From Rubellimicrobium aerolatum (GTDB lineage Bacteria > Pseudomonadota > Alphaproteobacteria > Rhodobacterales > Rhodobacteraceae): a stretch of DNA of 64,000 nt. Made by a program: the position numbers and the translations under genes. Below, piece after piece: positions 44,880 through 52,824 of the stretch. The DNA lies in assembly GCF_017872975.1 (NCBI RefSeq), contig NZ_JAGGJP010000007.1, forward strand, positions 1 to 64,000. The letters run 5' to 3'. How positions within the stretch are numbered: the stretch's first letter is position 1; every line of letters starts with the position of its first letter. The notes under the pieces are model-generated. The model made no database searches. It saw only the letters and a program-made list of their open reading frames with translations, and was not told the DNA's origin.

Positions 44880-45877
44880 GCCGCCGCCTCGACGCGCGTC
44901 ACCTGCGCCGCGACCCGCCCGATCAGGTCGGTCAGCCGCGCCCCCTGCGCCCGCGCGGCAAAGGTCAGCGCCATCCGATGCTCCAGCACCGGCACCGCCA
45001 GCCGCGCCACGTCCTCCGGCGACGGAGCGAGCCGCCCGGTCAGCAGCGCCTCGGCCCGCACCGCCAGCATCAGCGCCTGCGCCGCGCGCGGCCCCGGCCC
45101 CCAGGCCACCTGCTCGTTGACATGGGCGGGCGCGTCCGCCCCCGGACGGCAGGCCCGCACGAGGTCGAGGATCATCTCCACGATGGCCTCGCCCACCGGC
45201 ATCCGCCGCAGCAGCGCCTGCGCGTCCAGCAGCTCCCCGCCCGAGAACACCGGCACCGCCGCCGCCTCCTCCGCCCCCGTGGTGGCCAGCAGGATGTCCC
45301 GCTCGGTCGCCCGCGTCGGATAGGGCACGTCGATCTGCACGAGGAAGCGGTCGAGCTGCGCCTCGGGCAGCGGATAGGTCCCCTCCTGCTCGATGGGGTT
45401 CTGCGTCGCCAGCACGTGGAACGGCAGGCCCAAGGGGCGGTGCTGGCCGGCGATCGTCACCTCCCGCTCCTGCATCGCCTGCAGCAGCGCCGACTGCGTC
45501 CTGGGCGAGGCCCGGTTGATCTCGTCCGCCATGAGAAGCTGGCAGAAGATCGGCCCCGGAATGAACCGGAACCCCCGCGTCCCGTCGGCCGCCGTCTCCA
45601 GCACCTCGGACCCGAGGATATCCGCCGGCATCAGGTCCGGCGTGAACTGGATGCGCCCGCCCTTCAGCCCCATGACGGTGGCCAGCGTGTCCACCAGCCG
45701 CGTCTTGCCCAGCCCCGGCAGCCCCACCAGCAGCGCGTGCCCCCCGCACAGCAGCGCCGTCAGCGTCAGGTCCACGACCCGCTCCTGCCCGATGAAGCGC
45801 CGCGCGATGGACGAGCGGGCCTCGGCGAGGCGGGCCTCCAGGCTCTCGATCCGCCCCACCAGATCCGCGTCGCCCAT
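44876..45877 (-). CDS. MoxR-family AAA+ ATPase
   Basis: A 333-residue ATPase. Walker A is GLPGLGKTRL, Walker B is LLMADEINRASP, sensor 1 is VLATQNPIEQEGTYPLPEAQ and the arginine finger region DRFLVQIDVPYP is complete. MoxR proteins act as chaperones in the assembly of metal-dependent or VWA-domain complexes. It heads a four-gene operon with DUF58, DUF4159 and a large membrane protein. Confidence 0.93.
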   Translation of the reverse strand: MGDADLVGRIESLEARLAEARSSIARRFIGQERVVDLTLTALLCGGHALLVGLPGLGKTRLVDTLATVMGLKGGRIQFTPDLMPADILGSEVLETAADGTRGFRFIPGPIFCQLLMADEINRASPRTQSALLQAMQEREVTIAGQHRPLGLPFHVLATQNPIEQEGTYPLPEAQLDRFLVQIDVPYPTRATERDILLATTGAEEAAAVPVFSGGELLDAQALLRRMPVGEAIVEMILDLVRACRPGADAPAHVNEQVAWGPGPRAAQALMLAVRAEALLTGRLAPSPEDVARLAVPVLEHRMALTFAARAQGARLTDLIGRVAAQVTRVEAAA

Positions 45878-45934
45878 GACAAGTCCCCTCGCTGCCCCTA
45901 GCTTCCGTGTCTAGTGGTAGAGCGGGGCCCCCGG

Positions 45935-46597
45935 ATGGGAAAGACAAACAAGAGTGAGACCGGCGCCCCCGCGCCTCCCCCCGCCGCGAGCGCCCCGCCC
46001 GCCGGGACCGGCCCCGCCGCGCCCACCGACACCGGGACCGGCCCCGCCGAGACCCTCCTCGCCGCCGCGCAAGCTGCGACCCGCAGGGGCCCGCCCCCCG
46101 TCCACCTCTGGAACCCGCCCCATTGCGGCGACATCGACATGCGGATCGCCCGCGACGGGACGTGGTTCTACGGGGGCACCCCCATCGGCCGCCCGGCGAT
46201 GGTCCGCCTGTTCTCCTCCATCCTCCGCCGCGACCCCGAGGGCTACGTCCTGGTGACGCCGGTCGAGAAGGTCGGCATCACCGTGGACGACGCCCCCTTC
46301 GTCGCCGTGGACGTGGACGCCCGCGACGGCGCCCTCACCTTCCGCACCAACGTCGACGAGGAGGTGACCGCCGGCCCCGCCCATCCCCTCCGCCTCCGGC
46401 ACGACCCCGCGACGGGCGAGCCCCGCCCCTACCTCCTCGTCCGCGCCAACCTCGAAGCCCTGATCGACCGCAAGACCTTCCACCGCCTCGCGGACCTCGG
46501 CGAGACCCGCCCCCACGAGGGCGCCGACTGGTTCGGCGTCACCTCGCAGGACACCTTCTTCCCCCTCATCCCCGCCGCCGATCTGCCCGACGCCTGA
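45935..46597 (+). CDS. DUF1285 family protein
   Basis: A 220-residue protein. Residues 1-45 are Pro/Ala-rich linker. The folded part has the family signature PPVHLWNPPHCGDIDMRIAR and DGTWFYGGTPIGRPAMVRLF, then LVTPVEKVGITVDDAPFVAV. ATG at 45935 was chosen over GTG at 45914, which would add seven residues. It is divergent from the MoxR operon by 57 nt. Function unknown. Confidence 0.82.
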   Translation: MGKTNKSETGAPAPPPAASAPPAGTGPAAPTDTGTGPAETLLAAAQAATRRGPPPVHLWNPPHCGDIDMRIARDGTWFYGGTPIGRPAMVRLFSSILRRDPEGYVLVTPVEKVGITVDDAPFVAVDVDARDGALTFRTNVDEEVTAGPAHPLRLRHDPATGEPRPYLLVRANLEALIDRKTFHRLADLGETRPHEGADWFGVTSQDTFFPLIPAADLPDA

Positions 46598-46611
46598 CCC
46601 GGCCCCCTGCC

Positions 46612-46640
46612 TCTCAACTTGGCTCAAATACGCAAGCGCC
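46612..46640 (-). repeat. variant box element, left copy
   Basis: Minus strand GCGTATTTGAGCCAAGTTGA, 15 nt past the DUF1285 stop. Its mate at 47610-47642 (plus strand) is nearly the same, so the hydroxypyruvate isomerase gene is flanked by inverted copies. It resembles the ATATTTGGAGCCAAAG box of the five-copy element. Confidence 0.55.
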
Positions 46641-46691
46641 CTCTCCCCCCGCGCCCCGGCTCCCGATCAGGCCCCCGATCCAGCCCCCGCA

Positions 46692-46707
46692 GGGCGGGGT
46701 TCCGCCC
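46692..46707. repeat. palindrome of the TTCG family
   Basis: GGGCGG-GGTT-CCGCCC preceded by CCCCGCA, as in the copies at 50500 and 51155. Confidence 0.55.
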
Positions 46708-46833
46708 GCCCCGCGACGCCCGTCCCTTGCGCGCCGGCCCCCGGCGTCGGGCGCTCCCCTCGCCTCCCCGAAGGCCCTTGCTCCCCCACGCTGATCGGCC
46801 CAAATGCCCCCGCCTCACGCCCGGACCGCTTCC

Positions 46834-47586
46834 ATGCCCCGCTTCTGCGCCAACCTGACCTTCCTGTTCCCTGAGCTCCCCTTCCTCGACCGCTTCGCCG
46901 CCGCCCGCGCGGCCGGGTTCGAGGCCGTCGAGGTCCTCTTCCCCTACGACCTCCCGGCCCCGCAGATCCTCGACCGGCTCGACCGCACCGGCCTCCGCCT
47001 CGCGCTCATCAACGGCCCGCCGCCGAACTACGCCGACGGCCCGCGCGGCTTCGCCGCCGTGCCCGAGACGCGCGACCGCTTCCGCGCCGACTTCCGCCGC
47101 GCCGCCCGCTACGCCGCCACGCTGGGGGCCGAGCGCCTCCACCTCATGGCCGGCGTCGCCGAGGGACCCGAGGCCCGCGCCACCTACGTCGAGAACCTCG
47201 CCTGGGCCGCGGCCGCCGCCCCCTCGCTCCCCCTCACCATCGAGCCCATCAACCCCCACGACATGCCGGGCTACTTCCTCCAGGACTTCGCCCTCGCCGC
47301 CGAGGTCATCGCCGAGGTCGGCGCCCCCAACCTCCGCCTCCAGTTCGACGCCTACCACGCCCACCGCATCACCGGCGACGTGCTGGCCACCTGGGCCGCC
47401 GTCGCCCCCCTCGTGACCCACGTCCAGGTCGCCGGCCATCCCGGCCGCCACGAGCCCGACACGGGCGAGATCGACCTCCGGTCCTTCCTCGCCCGCCTCG
47501 ACGCCGACGGCTACCGGGGCTGGGTCAGCGCCGAATACCACCCGCGCGGCGCGACGCTGGACGGGCTGGGCTGGATGCGAGCCTGA
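46834..47586 (+). CDS. hyi: hydroxypyruvate isomerase family protein (Hyi-like)
   Basis: A 250-residue TIM-barrel of the xylose isomerase-like superfamily. Family blocks: MPRFCANLTFLFPELPFLDR, GFEAVEVLFPYD, LINGPPPNYA, the metal-binding glutamates in LTIEPINPHDMPGYFL and in VSAEYHPRG, and LQFDAYHAHR. Hyi interconverts hydroxypyruvate and tartronate semialdehyde in glyoxylate use, which fits the glycolate oxidase operon 13 kb away. The start ATG at 46834 gives the standard length; an upstream in-frame start would add ten. Confidence 0.87.
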   Translation: MPRFCANLTFLFPELPFLDRFAAARAAGFEAVEVLFPYDLPAPQILDRLDRTGLRLALINGPPPNYADGPRGFAAVPETRDRFRADFRRAARYAATLGAERLHLMAGVAEGPEARATYVENLAWAAAAAPSLPLTIEPINPHDMPGYFLQDFALAAEVIAEVGAPNLRLQFDAYHAHRITGDVLATWAAVAPLVTHVQVAGHPGRHEPDTGEIDLRSFLARLDADGYRGWVSAEYHPRGATLDGLGWMRA

Positions 47587-47609
47587 CAGGCCGCGCCCGG
47601 CCCCGCCGT

Positions 47610-47642
47610 CGCGCTGTGCGTATTTGGGGCCAAGTTGAAAGG
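47610..47642 (+). repeat. variant box element, right copy
   Basis: TGCGTATTTGGGGCCAAGTTG followed by AAAGG, 24 nt 3' of the hydroxypyruvate isomerase gene. It is an inverted mate of the copy at 46612-46640. Confidence 0.55.
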
Positions 47643-47692
47643 GCGCGAGAAGGCCCCGGCAGGGGGCGCGGCCCTCCCCGCCAGGGCCCCGC

Positions 47693-48979
47693 TCACGCCG
47701 CCCGGCTCACCAGCAGCTTGTCGATCCGCCGCCCGTCGAGGTCCATGACCTCGAACCGCCACCCCTCGGCCTCCACGGCATCCCCGAGCTGCGGCAGCCG
47801 GTGGAGCTGGTTCAGCACCAGCCCCGCCACCGTCTCGTAGTCCCCGGCCAGATCGCGCGGCAGGCCCAGCCGCTCGCAGAACTCGTCCGCCGCCATCCAG
47901 CCCGACACCAGCAGGCTCCCGTCCTCGCGCTCGTGCATGGCGGGCTCCTCCACCGCCGTCTCGCGGAAGGCGCCGGTGATCGCCTCCAGGATGTCGCCCG
48001 TGGTGACGATCCCCTGGAAGCCGCCGTATTCGTCGTAGACCAGCCCCATGTGGTTGCGCGACTTCCGCAGCGCGTCGATCACGTCCAGCGCGTCCGCGCT
48101 CTCGAAGATCACCGGCACCTCGCGCATGAGCCGCCGCAGGTCCGGCGGCTCGCCCCGCGACAGCGCCGCGAAGGCGTCCACGACATACAGCACCCCCAGC
48201 ACCTCGTCGGTCTCGGGGTCCTGGACCGGCAGGCGCGGGCGGCCCGACCGGCGGATCGCCTCCAGCGTCGCCTCGGGGCTCGCGTCCACCCGCAGCATCT
48301 CCACGTCCCGGCGCGGCGTCATCAGCCCGCGCGCCGTCCGGTCCGCGAGCCGCATGACCCCCGACAGCATCTCGCGCTCGCCGGGCTCGATCACCCCCTC
48401 CTGGTGCGCCTCGGTCAGGATGCCGCGCACCTCCTCCTCGGTGACGCCCGACCGCTCCTCGCCGCCCTGGCCCAGCAGGTGCAGCACCCCCCGCCCCGAG
48501 GCGTCCAGCACCCAGACCACCGGCGCGGCCACGCGGCTCACCACCGCCATGACCGGGGCCACGCGCCGCGCCACGCCCTCGGGGTTCTTCAGCGCGATCT
48601 GCTTGGGCACCAGCTCGCCGCCGATCAGCGACAGGTAGGCCAGCAGCACGACGACGCCCCCCACGCCCAGCGTCTGCGCCCAGTCCGGGTCCACGCCCCG
48701 CGCCGCCAGGACCCCCGCCAGCCGCACGCCCAGCGTCGCCCCCGACACCGCGCCCGACAGCACGCCGACCAGGGTGATGCCGATCTGCACCGTGGACAGG
48801 AACCGCCCCGGATCGGCGGCGAGGTCCAGCACCGTCTGCGCCGCCCGGTCGCCGCTGTCGGCCAGCGCCCGCAGCCGCGCCGGCCGGGCCGACACGATCG
48901 CCAGCTCCGACAGCGCCAGCGCCCCGTTGAGCAGGATCAGCACGACGACGATCAGGATTTCCGTCAGCACGGCGGGCAA
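47693..48979 (-). CDS. hemolysin-family/CNNM membrane protein (CBS + CorC_HlyC)
   Basis: A 428-residue protein. Residues 1-190 form the DUF21/CNNM membrane domain (IVVVLILLNGALALSELAIV, three to four spans). Two CBS domains follow (about 205-335; MTPRRDVEMLRVDASPEATL and GLVYDEYGGFQGIVTTGDIL). The C-terminal transporter-associated domain CorC_HlyC starts near VSGWMAADEFCERLG. These proteins affect magnesium/cobalt efflux; haemolytic activity is not implied. Confidence 0.88.
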   Translation of the reverse strand: MPAVLTEILIVVVLILLNGALALSELAIVSARPARLRALADSGDRAAQTVLDLAADPGRFLSTVQIGITLVGVLSGAVSGATLGVRLAGVLAARGVDPDWAQTLGVGGVVVLLAYLSLIGGELVPKQIALKNPEGVARRVAPVMAVVSRVAAPVVWVLDASGRGVLHLLGQGGEERSGVTEEEVRGILTEAHQEGVIEPGEREMLSGVMRLADRTARGLMTPRRDVEMLRVDASPEATLEAIRRSGRPRLPVQDPETDEVLGVLYVVDAFAALSRGEPPDLRRLMREVPVIFESADALDVIDALRKSRNHMGLVYDEYGGFQGIVTTGDILEAITGAFRETAVEEPAMHEREDGSLLVSGWMAADEFCERLGLPRDLAGDYETVAGLVLNQLHRLPQLGDAVEAEGWRFEVMDLDGRRIDKLLVSRAA

Positions 48980-49126
48980 TCCGCGAGGCAGTCCGGGGCG
49001 GGGTCCGGCGGGCAGGGAGGGCGGGGCAGCGGGGGCCTCAAGGGGTGGCGCCCGGCCAGTCGCCGCCGGACGCCCGGAACCTATGGCCCCCCGCCCCCGG
49101 CGGCAAGCGCCAAGGCGCGCGCCGGC

Positions 49127-50305
49127 TCACGGCCCCTGCAACCGCCGCGACGCCCAGATCGCCCCCGCCCCCAGCGCCGCGAACCCCGCCGTCCCCCAAT
49201 GCGCCCCCGCGCCCCAGTCCCCCATCAGCCAGCCGAAGCCCGCCATCGCCGCCACCGACATCCCCTGCTGGAGCACGACGAAGAACCCCTGCGCCTCGGC
49301 CGCGATGTCCTCGGAGGTCCAGTTGGCGATGAACTGCACGCAGGCCAGGAACCCCATCGCGTAGGTCACCCCATGCAGCGCCTGCAACGCCCACAGCACC
49401 GGCAGCCCCGGCTCCAGCGCCATCGCCGCCCAGCGCGCCACCGTCACCCCCGCCGAGGCCAGCATCAGCGTCCGCGCCCGGAACCGCCCGAACAGCCGCC
49501 GGTAGCCCAGCAGCACGGCCGTCTCCGCCGCCGCCCCCACCCCGATCAGCAGCCCGATCGTCCCCAGCCCGATCCCCTGCGCCTGCCACAGGAGGCCCTG
49601 GAAGGCGTTGAGGACCGTGTGGCTCCCATAGATCGCCGCCCAGCCCACCAGCGGCAGCAGGAACCAGGGCCGCATCACCTCGCGCAGCGACCGCGCGCCC
49701 GGCGTCGTCGCCCCCGCCGCCCCGCCCGCCACCCCGCCTTCCGGCGCCCGGAACCGCGGCAGCCCCAGCGCCGCCAGCGCCCGCAGGAGCCCCAGCCCCA
49801 CCAGCAGCGGCACGTAGGCCCCGCCGCCCAGCCGCTCCAGCCCCCAGCCCGCCCCGGCCAGCACCCCAAGGTAGCCGATGGTCCCCCAGGCCCGCAGCGC
49901 CCCGAAGGCCGAGCCGCGCCGCGCCGTCATCCGCACGGCGGCGGCGTCGATCACCGGCACCACGGCGCCGTGCGGCACGGTCGCCAGCGTCCAGACCAGC
50001 AGGATGCCCCAGAACCCGTCCACGGCCAGGAACCCCAGCGCCGCGGCGGCCGCCAGCCACGAGGCCCCGACGATCACCCCCCGCCAGTCCGCCGCCCGGT
50101 CCGCGACCCGCCCGACCCCCTGGTTGAGCAGCAGCATCAGCAGCAGCGGCAGCGCGTTGACGACGCCGATCTCCTCCGGCCCGAGCCCCTTCCCGGCCAT
50201 CCACACGCCCGAATAGACGGCGCTCAGCGCCGGCCCCATGAAGAGGGTGGAATAGAACAGCGCCGTGCGCGCCTCGGGCGACAACTCGCGCGGCGGGAAG
50301 GTCAT
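49127..50305 (-). CDS. MFS transporter, HcaT/3-phenylpropionate type
   Basis: A 392-residue transporter with twelve predicted membrane segments. The N terminus is MTFPPRELSPEARTALFYST; LSAVYSGVWMAGKGLGPEEI and the RGSAFGALRAWGTIGYL strand are typical of the PPP (nucleoside:H+ / HcaT) MFS group. ATG at 50305 is used because the upstream frame adds 15 residues without membrane character. Substrate unknown. Confidence 0.83.
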   Translation of the reverse strand: MTFPPRELSPEARTALFYSTLFMGPALSAVYSGVWMAGKGLGPEEIGVVNALPLLLMLLLNQGVGRVADRAADWRGVIVGASWLAAAAALGFLAVDGFWGILLVWTLATVPHGAVVPVIDAAAVRMTARRGSAFGALRAWGTIGYLGVLAGAGWGLERLGGGAYVPLLVGLGLLRALAALGLPRFRAPEGGVAGGAAGATTPGARSLREVMRPWFLLPLVGWAAIYGSHTVLNAFQGLLWQAQGIGLGTIGLLIGVGAAAETAVLLGYRRLFGRFRARTLMLASAGVTVARWAAMALEPGLPVLWALQALHGVTYAMGFLACVQFIANWTSEDIAAEAQGFFVVLQQGMSVAAMAGFGWLMGDWGAGAHWGTAGFAALGAGAIWASRRLQGP

Positions 50306-50403
50306 GGGGTGGGGGTCTCGTCCGGGGCTTGCGACCGCCCTCCGATACATCCCCCCGCCCCCCGATCCCAGCCCCGAATCGCCGCGCCGCCCGCGCCTGC
50401 ACA

Positions 50404-50419
50404 GGGTGGGCTTCCACCC
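50404..50419. repeat. palindrome of the TTCG family
   Basis: GGGTGG-GCTT-CCACCC, a base-changed copy with compensating arms relative to the GGCGGGC copies. Confidence 0.5.
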
Positions 50420-50499
50420 CGCCCCCGCCCCCTCAACCCGGCCCAGACACGCGGCGACGCCCCCACCCGCGCCCCGGCCGCCGGCTCGCCACCCCGCAG

Positions 50500-50517
50500 G
50501 GCGGGCTTCGGCCCGCC
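50500..50517. repeat. palindrome of the TTCG family
   Basis: GGCGGGC-TTCG-GCCCGCC preceded by CCCCGCA. Full match to the copy at 14871. Confidence 0.65.
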
Positions 50518-50640
50518 ACCCACCCTCCCCGAATCACCCAAAGGGGGCGTTGCGCGAACCGCCCCCCGACCGTTCGTTGCTCTCGGAAACGGTTAACCTT
50601 TCACGGGCATCCTGTCCGCGACGCCACCCGAACGCCCACG

Positions 50641-50724
50641 CCCGACTCAGGAAACCCGAATCAGGAAGCCCCATCCGACAAGCCCGACCCAGGAAGCCCG
50701 ACCCAGGAAGCCCGACCCAAGAAG
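50641..50724. repeat. six tandem copies of a 14-bp repeat before a gene
   Basis: Six 14-bp units of CCCGACCCAGGAAG type (two perfect, the outer ones diverged) run head to tail. The last unit ends one base before AAGGAG, the ribosome-binding site of the gene at 50740. Slippage here would move or change the leader but not the reading frame of that gene. Confidence 0.85.
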
Positions 50725-50739
50725 AAGGAGAAACCGCCC

Positions 50740-51153
50740 ATGAACCCCGAGACCCTGCTCCGCGACCCGCTGCGCCTGCCCTACGACCGCCGCCAGCCGC
50801 TCAACCGGCTCCACGCCGCCCTGTCCGCGCCCGGCCCCGGCCCGCTCGGGGCGCGGGCGCTGGCCCTGCGCGCCTTCCGGGCCGCGCTGGCGCTCGCCGC
50901 CTCGCCCGGCTCCGACGAGGCCGTGGCCAAGGGCGCCGCGCAGGAGCTCAGGCACTACGACAGCGCCCTGCTCTCGCTCGACTGGGACCTGTCCGAGCCC
51001 GCGCCCTTCCGCCTGCCCGCCTGGCACCGCCGCGCCGTCCTCGACGCCTCCCTCCCGCCCGAGTTCTGGCGCGCGCCCCCCGCCCCGCCCCCCGCCCCGC
51101 CCCCCGAGCGACCCGAATCCGCGCGCCTGGCCCCGTCCGAATCCGCCCCCGCA
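50740..51153 (+). CDS. small protein of unknown function, no stop codon in frame
   Basis: From ATG 50740 (AAGGAG eight bases upstream) a plausible protein of about 112 residues follows (MNPETLLRDPLRLPYDRRQP, then HYDSALLSLDWDLSEPAPFR, then LDASLPPEFWR). Beyond it lie C-rich tracts (51080-51112), a palindrome and a dispersed element, and the frame stays open, antisense to gabD, all the way to 55002. The true end is therefore uncertain: either a stop was lost, or a base is missing in the C-tract, which would bring a TGA at 51225-51227. The end given here is only the limit of credible protein. No family recognised. Confidence 0.45.
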
Positions 51154-51154
51154 G

Positions 51155-51172
51155 GGTGCGCTTCGGCGCACC
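51155..51172. repeat. palindrome of the TTCG family
   Basis: GGTGCGC-TTCG-GCGCACC: both arms differ from the GGCGGGC copies but still pair, preceded by CCCCGCA. Confidence 0.6.
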
Positions 51173-51193
51173 ACGCCGCCCGCCCGGCCCCTG

Positions 51194-51262
51194 GCCCTTC
51201 TTTGGCTCCAAATATCCTGGGGAGTGAAGGCCCGCAGGGCCGAGAGGGGCAAAGCCCCTCTC
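51194..51262 (-). repeat. dispersed structured element, copy 3
   Basis: Minus strand, starting three bases after the gabD stop: hairpin 1 GAGAGGGGC-TTT-GCCCCTCTC (51242-51262), hairpin 2 GGCCC-TGC-GGGCC (51229-51241), then CAGGATATTTGGAGCCAAAG and AAGGG. Also serves as the likely gabD 3' end. Confidence 0.7.
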
Positions 51263-51264
51263 CG

Positions 51265-52743
51265 TCAGACCTGCGTGCAGACGTATTTCATCTCCAGGTA
51301 GTCCTCGATCCCGTGGCGCGACCCCTCGCGCCCGAGGCCCGACTGCTTGACGCCCCCGAAGGGTGCGACCTCGGTGCTGATGATCCCGGTGTTCACCCCG
51401 ACCATCCCGTATTCCAGCGCCTCCTGGACGCGGATCACCCGGCTCAGGTCGCGCGCGTAGAAGTAGCAGGCCAGCCCGAAGATGGTGTCGTTGGCCTGCT
51501 CGATCACGTCCGCCTCGTCGGCGAACCGGAACAGCGGCGCGAAGGGGCCGAAGGTCTCCTCGCGGGCGACCTTCATCTCCCGCGTCGCCCCGGTGACGAT
51601 GGTCGGCGCGAAGAACTGCTCGCCCAGCGGATCGCCGTGCCCGCCGGTCAGGACCTTGGCCCCCTTGGCGACCGCGTCCTCCAGATGCTCGCGCACCTTG
51701 GCGACGGCCTTGGGCTCGATCAGCGGCCCGAGGTCCGTCCCGGCCTCCAGCCCGTCGCCGACCTTCATGCGCCCGACCGCCTCGGCCAGCTTCGTGGCAA
51801 AGGCGTCATAGACCCCCGCCTGCACGTAGATGCGGTTCGCGCAGACGCAGGTCTGCCCGTTGTTGCGGAACTTGCTGACGATGGCCCCCTGAACGGCCGC
51901 ATCGAGGTCCGCGTCGTCGAAGACGATGAACGGCGCGTTCCCCCCCAGCTCCATGGAGCACTTCATCACCTGATCCGCCGCCTGCCGCAGCAGGATGCGC
52001 CCGACCTCGGTCGATCCGGTGAAGGTGAGCTTCCTGACCTTGGAGTTCTCGCAGAACTCCTTCCCCGCGCCCGAGGCATCCATGGTGGTGACGACGCTGA
52101 ACACGCCGGCGGGCACCCCCGCCTCCTCGGCCAGCTTCGCCATGGCCAGCGCCGAGAGCGGCGTCTGCGACGCGGGCCGCGAGACGAAGGCGCAGCCCGC
52201 CGCCAGAGCCGGCGCGACCTTCCGCGCGATCATGGCGTTCGGAAAGTTCCAGGGCGTGATCCCCGCCGCCACCCCGATGGGTTGCTTCAGCACGGTGATG
52301 CGCTTGTCCGGCATATGCCCCGGAATGGTCTCGCCATAGACGCGCTTGGCCTCCTCGCCGAACCACTCGACATAGGCGGCCCCATAGGCGACCTCGCCCC
52401 GGCTCTCGGCCAGCGGCTTGCCCTGCTCGGCGGTCATCAGCACCGCGAGGTCCTCCTGATGCTCCATCATCAGGTCGTGCCAGCGGCGCAGCACGCGGGC
52501 CCGCTCCTTCCCCGTCCGCGCGGCCCAGGCCTTCTGGCTCGCATGGGCGGCGTCGATGGCGCGGGCGATCTCGGCCCGGCCCAGGTCCGGCACGCGGGCG
52601 ATCACGTCGCCCCGCGCGGGGTTGGTCACGTCGAAGGTCCGGCCCCCCTCGGCCTCGATCCACTCCCCGCCGACAAGGGCGCGCTCGATCAGCAGGTCGG
52701 GCCGCTTGAGCATCGAGGCGAGGTGCGTGGTGTGGTCGAGCAT
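51265..52743 (-). CDS. gabD: NAD(P)-dependent succinate-semialdehyde dehydrogenase
   Basis: A 492-residue aldehyde dehydrogenase. The catalytic cysteine is in NNGQTCVCANRIYVQ, the general base glutamate in MELGGNAPFIVFDDAD, and the NAD-binding TFTGSTEVGR follows the family order. It oxidises succinate semialdehyde to succinate, the last step of GABA breakdown; close relatives use glutarate semialdehyde. ATG 52743 has GGAGG six bases upstream. It is divergent from the hydrolase gene by 81 nt. Confidence 0.92.
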   Translation of the reverse strand: MLDHTTHLASMLKRPDLLIERALVGGEWIEAEGGRTFDVTNPARGDVIARVPDLGRAEIARAIDAAHASQKAWAARTGKERARVLRRWHDLMMEHQEDLAVLMTAEQGKPLAESRGEVAYGAAYVEWFGEEAKRVYGETIPGHMPDKRITVLKQPIGVAAGITPWNFPNAMIARKVAPALAAGCAFVSRPASQTPLSALAMAKLAEEAGVPAGVFSVVTTMDASGAGKEFCENSKVRKLTFTGSTEVGRILLRQAADQVMKCSMELGGNAPFIVFDDADLDAAVQGAIVSKFRNNGQTCVCANRIYVQAGVYDAFATKLAEAVGRMKVGDGLEAGTDLGPLIEPKAVAKVREHLEDAVAKGAKVLTGGHGDPLGEQFFAPTIVTGATREMKVAREETFGPFAPLFRFADEADVIEQANDTIFGLACYFYARDLSRVIRVQEALEYGMVGVNTGIISTEVAPFGGVKQSGLGREGSRHGIEDYLEMKYVCTQV

Positions 52744-52824
52744 GATGGCCTCCGTTACGATGGGCCCCAGACAACACGCCGGGCGGCCTCCGTCCAGCCT
52801 CAACGCGACAGGACGGAGCCCGGA

